A DNA stretch of 64,000 nucleotides from Trametopsis cervina (taxonomy: Eukaryota; Basidiomycota; Agaricomycetes; Polyporales; Irpicaceae): assembly GCA_022385755.1 (NCBI GenBank), contig MU278348.1:1027035-1091034 (forward strand). The letters run 5' to 3'. A program made the position numbers and the translations under genes. Within the stretch, counting starts at the first letter, position 1; each line of letters opens with the position of its first letter. Under the pieces are notes generated by a model that saw only the letters and a program-made list of their open reading frames with translations, made no database searches and was not told the origin of the DNA. Positions 60,131-64,000 of the stretch are shown in pieces.

Positions 60131-60515
60131 GACGCAAGCAGAAAGCGTGAAGATCTGAGGGGATTTGACCTGTTACGCACGCAGCAACAGTGGTCGTGAA
60201 TGTCGTGGTCGTTGAAGAGTGCGTTCCTCACACTCGGTGATCGAAGCAAGTCACAATCTGTCACGGTGTTGCGGGATGGTGACGCCGTTGCTGGTGACAC
60301 CCGGGTCAGCGGGCGGCAGGGGCCGGACTTGATAGTGGATGGCCGAATTTGAACGCATTTGATGCAAATTGATTGGACACGAGGACGATTTCGCAATTCG
60401 GCGCCTGTATCTGGAGCCCCGGACGTGATCTTTCCCCGCATTCGAGGACTTTAGCCTGGCGCAGCCCACTTATTTCTCTCAGCGACCGGCCTGCGTGAGT
60501 GCCTTTAAAACAGCC
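60131..60515. promoter_or_regulatory. divergent promoter region
   Basis: About 385 bases between two divergent start codons (the GPI-type protein on minus and the acidic protein on plus). No clear TATA box seen. Confidence 0.45.
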
Positions 60516-61918
60516 ATGCCGCCAGGGGCTACATCTCTCTCTCACCCCGCCCCCTCTTCCTCTTCTCCCCCTCCAAACGCTTCCACATCGACTCTCGCCT
60601 CAGTGCCGCAGGAGATGTCTCCTTCACCACTCTCAGCGAACTCAGTTCACCTTACATTGCAGTACATATCCCCGCCATCACAGCTCGATAGGCCGTTACC
60701 CACCTATCTCCTCTCCAAACCTCTGCTGCAGCGCCACCACTTCCTCCAGCTGTCACCTGAAAACCCTGCAGAGTACCTCAGCTGGCCCTCAGAGACGTCT
60801 AGCAAGGCCATCGATCTGCTCGAGCTGTGGCCGCCCATCGTCGACGACGAGCCAGTGGCATACCCAGTGCAGTACACGTCCGACGTCGAAAATGCTTATG
60901 CACACGTCGCACTCCCTCCGGCAGGCACGGATGCAGAGGCGGTCAGGCTCGTGTTCCAATGGGACGTGGATAGCTGGAAGTTTCACGACATCAAGTTGAT
61001 GCCGTTCCCACAGGGCAGCTCAGTGTCCTTGCAGGATGTTCTCGCTGGAAGCCCTCCAACGCCAGGTTCCGCTGGTACATCCGTTTCTCCTCAATACAAC
61101 CCATATGGGTTTGATCATGACGATGAAGACAACGACGATGATGATTACTGGAACGCTTATGGCGCGGACGACGATGATGCCGCCCCTAGGGAGTTCCAGG
61201 CCACAAAGGGCGCCGCTGCGGACAGCGAGGACGCTTACTGGGAGCGCTACTCGTCAGTGCATGGTGAGTTCCCTTTCCCTTGAACTGCAATGCACGTTCA
61301 TTGACCCAAAATACAGGTACCGCTGACTCTACCATACCCACGCCTCCGGTTGTGAGACGCAAACAAATGTATCCATACGCCGACCAAGACTCGCAGGATC
61401 CCCTTCCCGTGCCCGCACGTTTGGGCGCGTCCGACGCATTCGAAGACGCTGTGCCTATACCCACCATGTTGAACGTACCGCCACAATGGGTCCACAATCC
61501 CCGATGGGATCCTGCCTCTCCGCAGGCCCTCGCCCGGCTACTAGCAGACATATCGCCCAGGATGAGTCCTCCGCAGAACGCAGCGGTTGTTGCTGACTTC
61601 GAGGACGATTTTGGGTTATCGCCGCCATTAGAGGGAAGTAGTGATGATTCGGACACTTTATCTCCGCCGGATGTACTTGGGCTGAACCCTACGTCTGCCT
61701 TGGAGGATCAAAAAGAGGCTCTTGCGCCGAACGCTCTGGGACTGGAGGAGGGTATCGAGAGCGCTACGCCCGTGTTCGAGGAAGAGGAACCTCTGAGGCA
61801 GAGCTTGAAGGGTCTTTTCGCATTATGGAAGATGAGCAGGTCTCAGAAGGGAATCACCTCTGAGGAGGCGGATAGGACGTCGTTCATGCGCATCGTTGGA
61901 GAAGTAGTCGATGCTTAG
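60516..61918 (+). CDS. acidic hypothetical protein
   Basis: Two exons, 60516-61263 and 61317-61918, for 449 residues. The protein starts MPPGATSLSHPAPSSSSPPP. A more ordered segment (about residues 45-165: VHLTLQYISPPSQLDRPLPTY, LLSKPLLQRHHFLQLSPENP, EYLSWPSETSSKAIDLLELW) precedes a very acidic stretch (FDHDDEDNDDDDYWNAYG). The second exon has VPPQWVHNPRWDPASPQALARLLAD and ends with a helix (LFALWKMSRSQKGITSEE, SFMRIVGEVVDA). I do not recognise a domain; it resembles lineage-specific fungal proteins. Codon choice is consistent with coding across both exons. Confidence 0.75.
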
Positions 61919-62953
61919 TACGTGGATTCACGGAAGATCAAACATATATATTGTATGGATACATATACATACCCTCAACGTGTTGTAACATATGTCGTAG
62001 CTTTCATGCACACTCCTGCCGTAACTTCTTTAGTTGTCTGCATTGAGCTTTCAAGACAGAAGTATGATAGGCTTTAAGGCCTTGCGGATCTCCGCACCCC
62101 TCTCTGGAGAACCTTCCCTGCTATCCCCGACAGTTGTCTGACAGACTCTACGTTTTCTGCATCAACATCCCTATATATTGTAACATTGTCAGCTCCAACA
62201 ACTGACTGACGCACGGCGCAAAGGTACGTCTACCCCGAGCAGCCTTATCAGTGGAAGAGCATCACCCTTGTGTTGATGAACGAGCAGAATCCATCGTTCC
62301 ACACCCTGTGTCCGGGTCTTCGACAGCTCATACTGTTGTTCGCTAGCTGTATAATTTTTTTTTATTTGTTTCAATATTCTCTCGATGAGCGAAGGAAGGA
62401 ATGAGATCGTACCGTGACGAACATCGCTTTCTCCCCGCCACAGTCACTGCATGTCACGTGTAAGCGCGCAACGGAATTGTAACTCAGCGACCTGTTGAGT
62501 GTGGCTGAACACCTTTGCGTCTCAGGCTTGCGTGTCGCCTCGATGCAGTATGAGGCGAACGGCGTTGTATGATCATATTGTAAGCGAGCTTTCGCTCATA
62601 CCTGTGGCTAGTTCATAGCTGACCATTGTTCAGAACGGGTAACAGGAAACAATACATATCACTCACGAGTTGCAAGCCGTCCAGTTTTGTGTAATGAGTG
62701 GCGAAGCCGAACCGTGTGATAAAGACAACCAGTTTCGTTGTGTAAAAACTCTCATTACCATGCTATTGACGAGTCTGGACTGGTCCGATTCCACGATTTG
62801 CCGCCCTTGTATATGGCTTCAGCCGCTCGCCATCCCTTCGCCTCTTCCCTAGCCATAGCGTCGTCGACCGACCCACTCATTGAGGGACCTCTACTAAGGA
62901 CAAGTTGGGGTGAAACTTCAAGTGATCTATTAACTGGCTAGTAGGCAGTGGCC
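61919..62953. other. 1 kb gap with an unresolved minus-strand gene candidate
   Basis: On the minus strand an ATG at 62880 opens 41 codons (MSGSVDDAMAREEAKGWRA...) up to a possible GTAATG donor at 62758, and a canonical donor/acceptor-rich stretch continues to about 62080. The pieces do not join into one convincing frame, so no gene is annotated. The plus strand shows nothing but leader of the next gene. Confidence 0.35.
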
Positions 62954-64000
62954 ATGGGCGATGACTCATCGTCAGATATAGGCAAATGGTAAGACGCTAC
63001 TTGGTGTGGTATAACAACATAGACCGTTGATCTCCTCTCGGATTACAGGGACTATTTACTTACAGAACAGACGGGTGCGTCTGATCATTCGAGTTTCTAT
63101 AAATTGCTGATGATCTCGTGAATGACCCTTACGATAGTCATCTTCAAGAGGGTAGCCGCCCGAAACAAGGCTCTGGAGACCAGACTTGAAGAAGCAGAAC
63201 GGGAACTATCCGTATGGAAGGTCGCGCTGAAGGTTGCTGAGGATGAAAGGAACGCTTTAAGGAAGACAACCTCGGGCCCCGAACGAGGCGTTACTCCTCA
63301 GGTCGGTAGAAAGCCACTTAGAGTATGTCCATGTACTAACAGCTGAGCGGCCTCATAGGAGGATAATGGTCTCATTTTATGCCTGATTGACGGGGACAGA
63401 AACCTGTTTTCTCAAGGGCTAATTCAAATGGGCCAAGCGGGCGGTCGCCACGCTGCAATGTTACTCAGAAAAGGCCTCGCTGATTATATGACCGCCCACC
63501 ATGGCGACACAGGGCCCACCGGTCGTAAACAAATCTGGCTCACCATTTATTGCAACAAGAAGGAACTAACGGAAAAACTGACAAATAATAACGTGTGCTC
63601 GACCGAGCATATTGAAGATTTCATCGCGGGGTTCAATCAAGCAGCGCCTTTGTTCTCCTTCGTGGATGCCGGAGTTGGGGAAGGGGCTGCTCAAGGCAAA
63701 ATCAAAGGTTCTTTCCTGTATTCGGATATTCTTTAGTCACTGACATAACTTTAGAATTCCTGCGTGTCTTCGGTCGCTCCCCCCAGACATTCAGAGTCTT
63801 CTTCGGTGGTGGGCAAGACAATGGATCTATCCTCAACCATCTACAGAACGAAGATTTGAACGAAAAATTGACTTTCTTATGCGGTGATAAAGATATGGTC
63901 TACGAGTGTCAACTCCTCAACCGGCCATACGTCGAAATCGAGGGTGTGTTCATGACAGGGAAACTAAATCACAACTACCAGAAGTCTATCTCGACGATAG
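62954..64000 (+). CDS. DUF7923-type protein, probably CCCH zinc-finger (5' part)
   Basis: The gene is cut by the right edge. Exons so far: 62954-62988, 63049-63074, 63138-63301, 63359-63707, 63755-64000+, at least 273 residues. After a short start (MGDDSSSDIGKW) there is a coiled coil (NKALETRLEEAERELSVWKV). Then comes LILCLIDGDRNLFSQGLIQM, GGRHAAMLLRKGLADYM, QIWLTIYCNKKELTEKL, FIAGFNQAAPLFSFVDAG and FFGGGQDNGSILNHLQNED. This pattern of an acidic strand LIDGD plus a KGxxGG helix is the N-terminal DUF7923 domain that, in fungi, precedes CCCH zinc fingers. The fingers would lie outside the window, so that part is inferred. A second exon of 26 bases is supported by frame. Confidence 0.78.

Overview
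The window comes from a nuclear chromosome of a filamentous basidiomycete, most likely a mushroom-forming agaricomycete. Nearly every gene is broken by many short GT-AG introns (about 45-75 bases), a PriA-type secreted protein is present, and the housekeeping genes (EF-1alpha, ribosomal proteins eL32, eS24 and eL15, PP2A scaffold, centractin Arp1, APC4, Drs1, Gpi2) have fungal architecture. I found no rRNA, CRISPR array, transposon, plasmid or virus-like element. Coding models were assembled by hand by joining exons so that conserved protein families read through. With two exceptions (GPI2, where one junction is ambiguous, and the truncated edge genes) each model totals a multiple of three and ends at a stop codon.

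Layout. 0-5 kb: 3' end of an Stm1-type ribosome-associated protein (+), a histidine-phosphatase protein (+), a MEMO1/Mho1 homologue (-) and eL32 (-). 5-16 kb: a PAS-kinase-like protein kinase (+), EF-1alpha (+), glucose-6-phosphate 1-epimerase (-), an unresolved 1.7 kb gap, and the PP2A scaffold subunit (+). 16-22.6 kb: a PriA-like cysteine/proline-rich secreted protein (+), a small secreted or membrane protein (+), tRNA-Gly(GCC) (-), a DUF4870-type membrane protein (-) and eS24 (+). 23-31 kb: Gpi2 (-), a tiny SVIP-like protein (-), a small cysteine-rich membrane protein (-), Arp1 (+) and a bZIP factor (-). 31.8-42.4 kb: three large minus-strand genes, APC4, DRS1 and a RasGEF that also carries a Ras-like GTPase domain. 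43-52 kb: a MARVEL-like four-helix membrane protein, a class 3 lipase, an MFSD1-like transporter and eL15, all on +. 53.7-64 kb: a GPI-type GH16 glucanase (+), a SurE-like phosphatase (-), MYG1 (-), a Ser/Thr-rich GPI-type protein (-), an acidic protein of unknown family (+), and the 5' part of a DUF7923/CCCH-type gene (+) cut by the window edge.

The genes do not form a single pathway. Themes recur: translation (EF-1alpha, three ribosomal proteins, Stm1, tRNA-Gly, the ribosome-biogenesis helicase Drs1), signalling and cell cycle (kinase, PP2A-A, RasGEF, APC4, Arp1), and cell wall or surface (PriA, GH16, two GPI-type proteins, Gpi2 itself). No undescribed multi-gene system is evident. The least ordinary items are the Ras-like/RasGEF fusion, the SVIP-like protein whose last coding exon is nine bases, a possible dual-start MYG1, a PAS-kinase-like catalytic domain with no visible PAS region, and several microexons.
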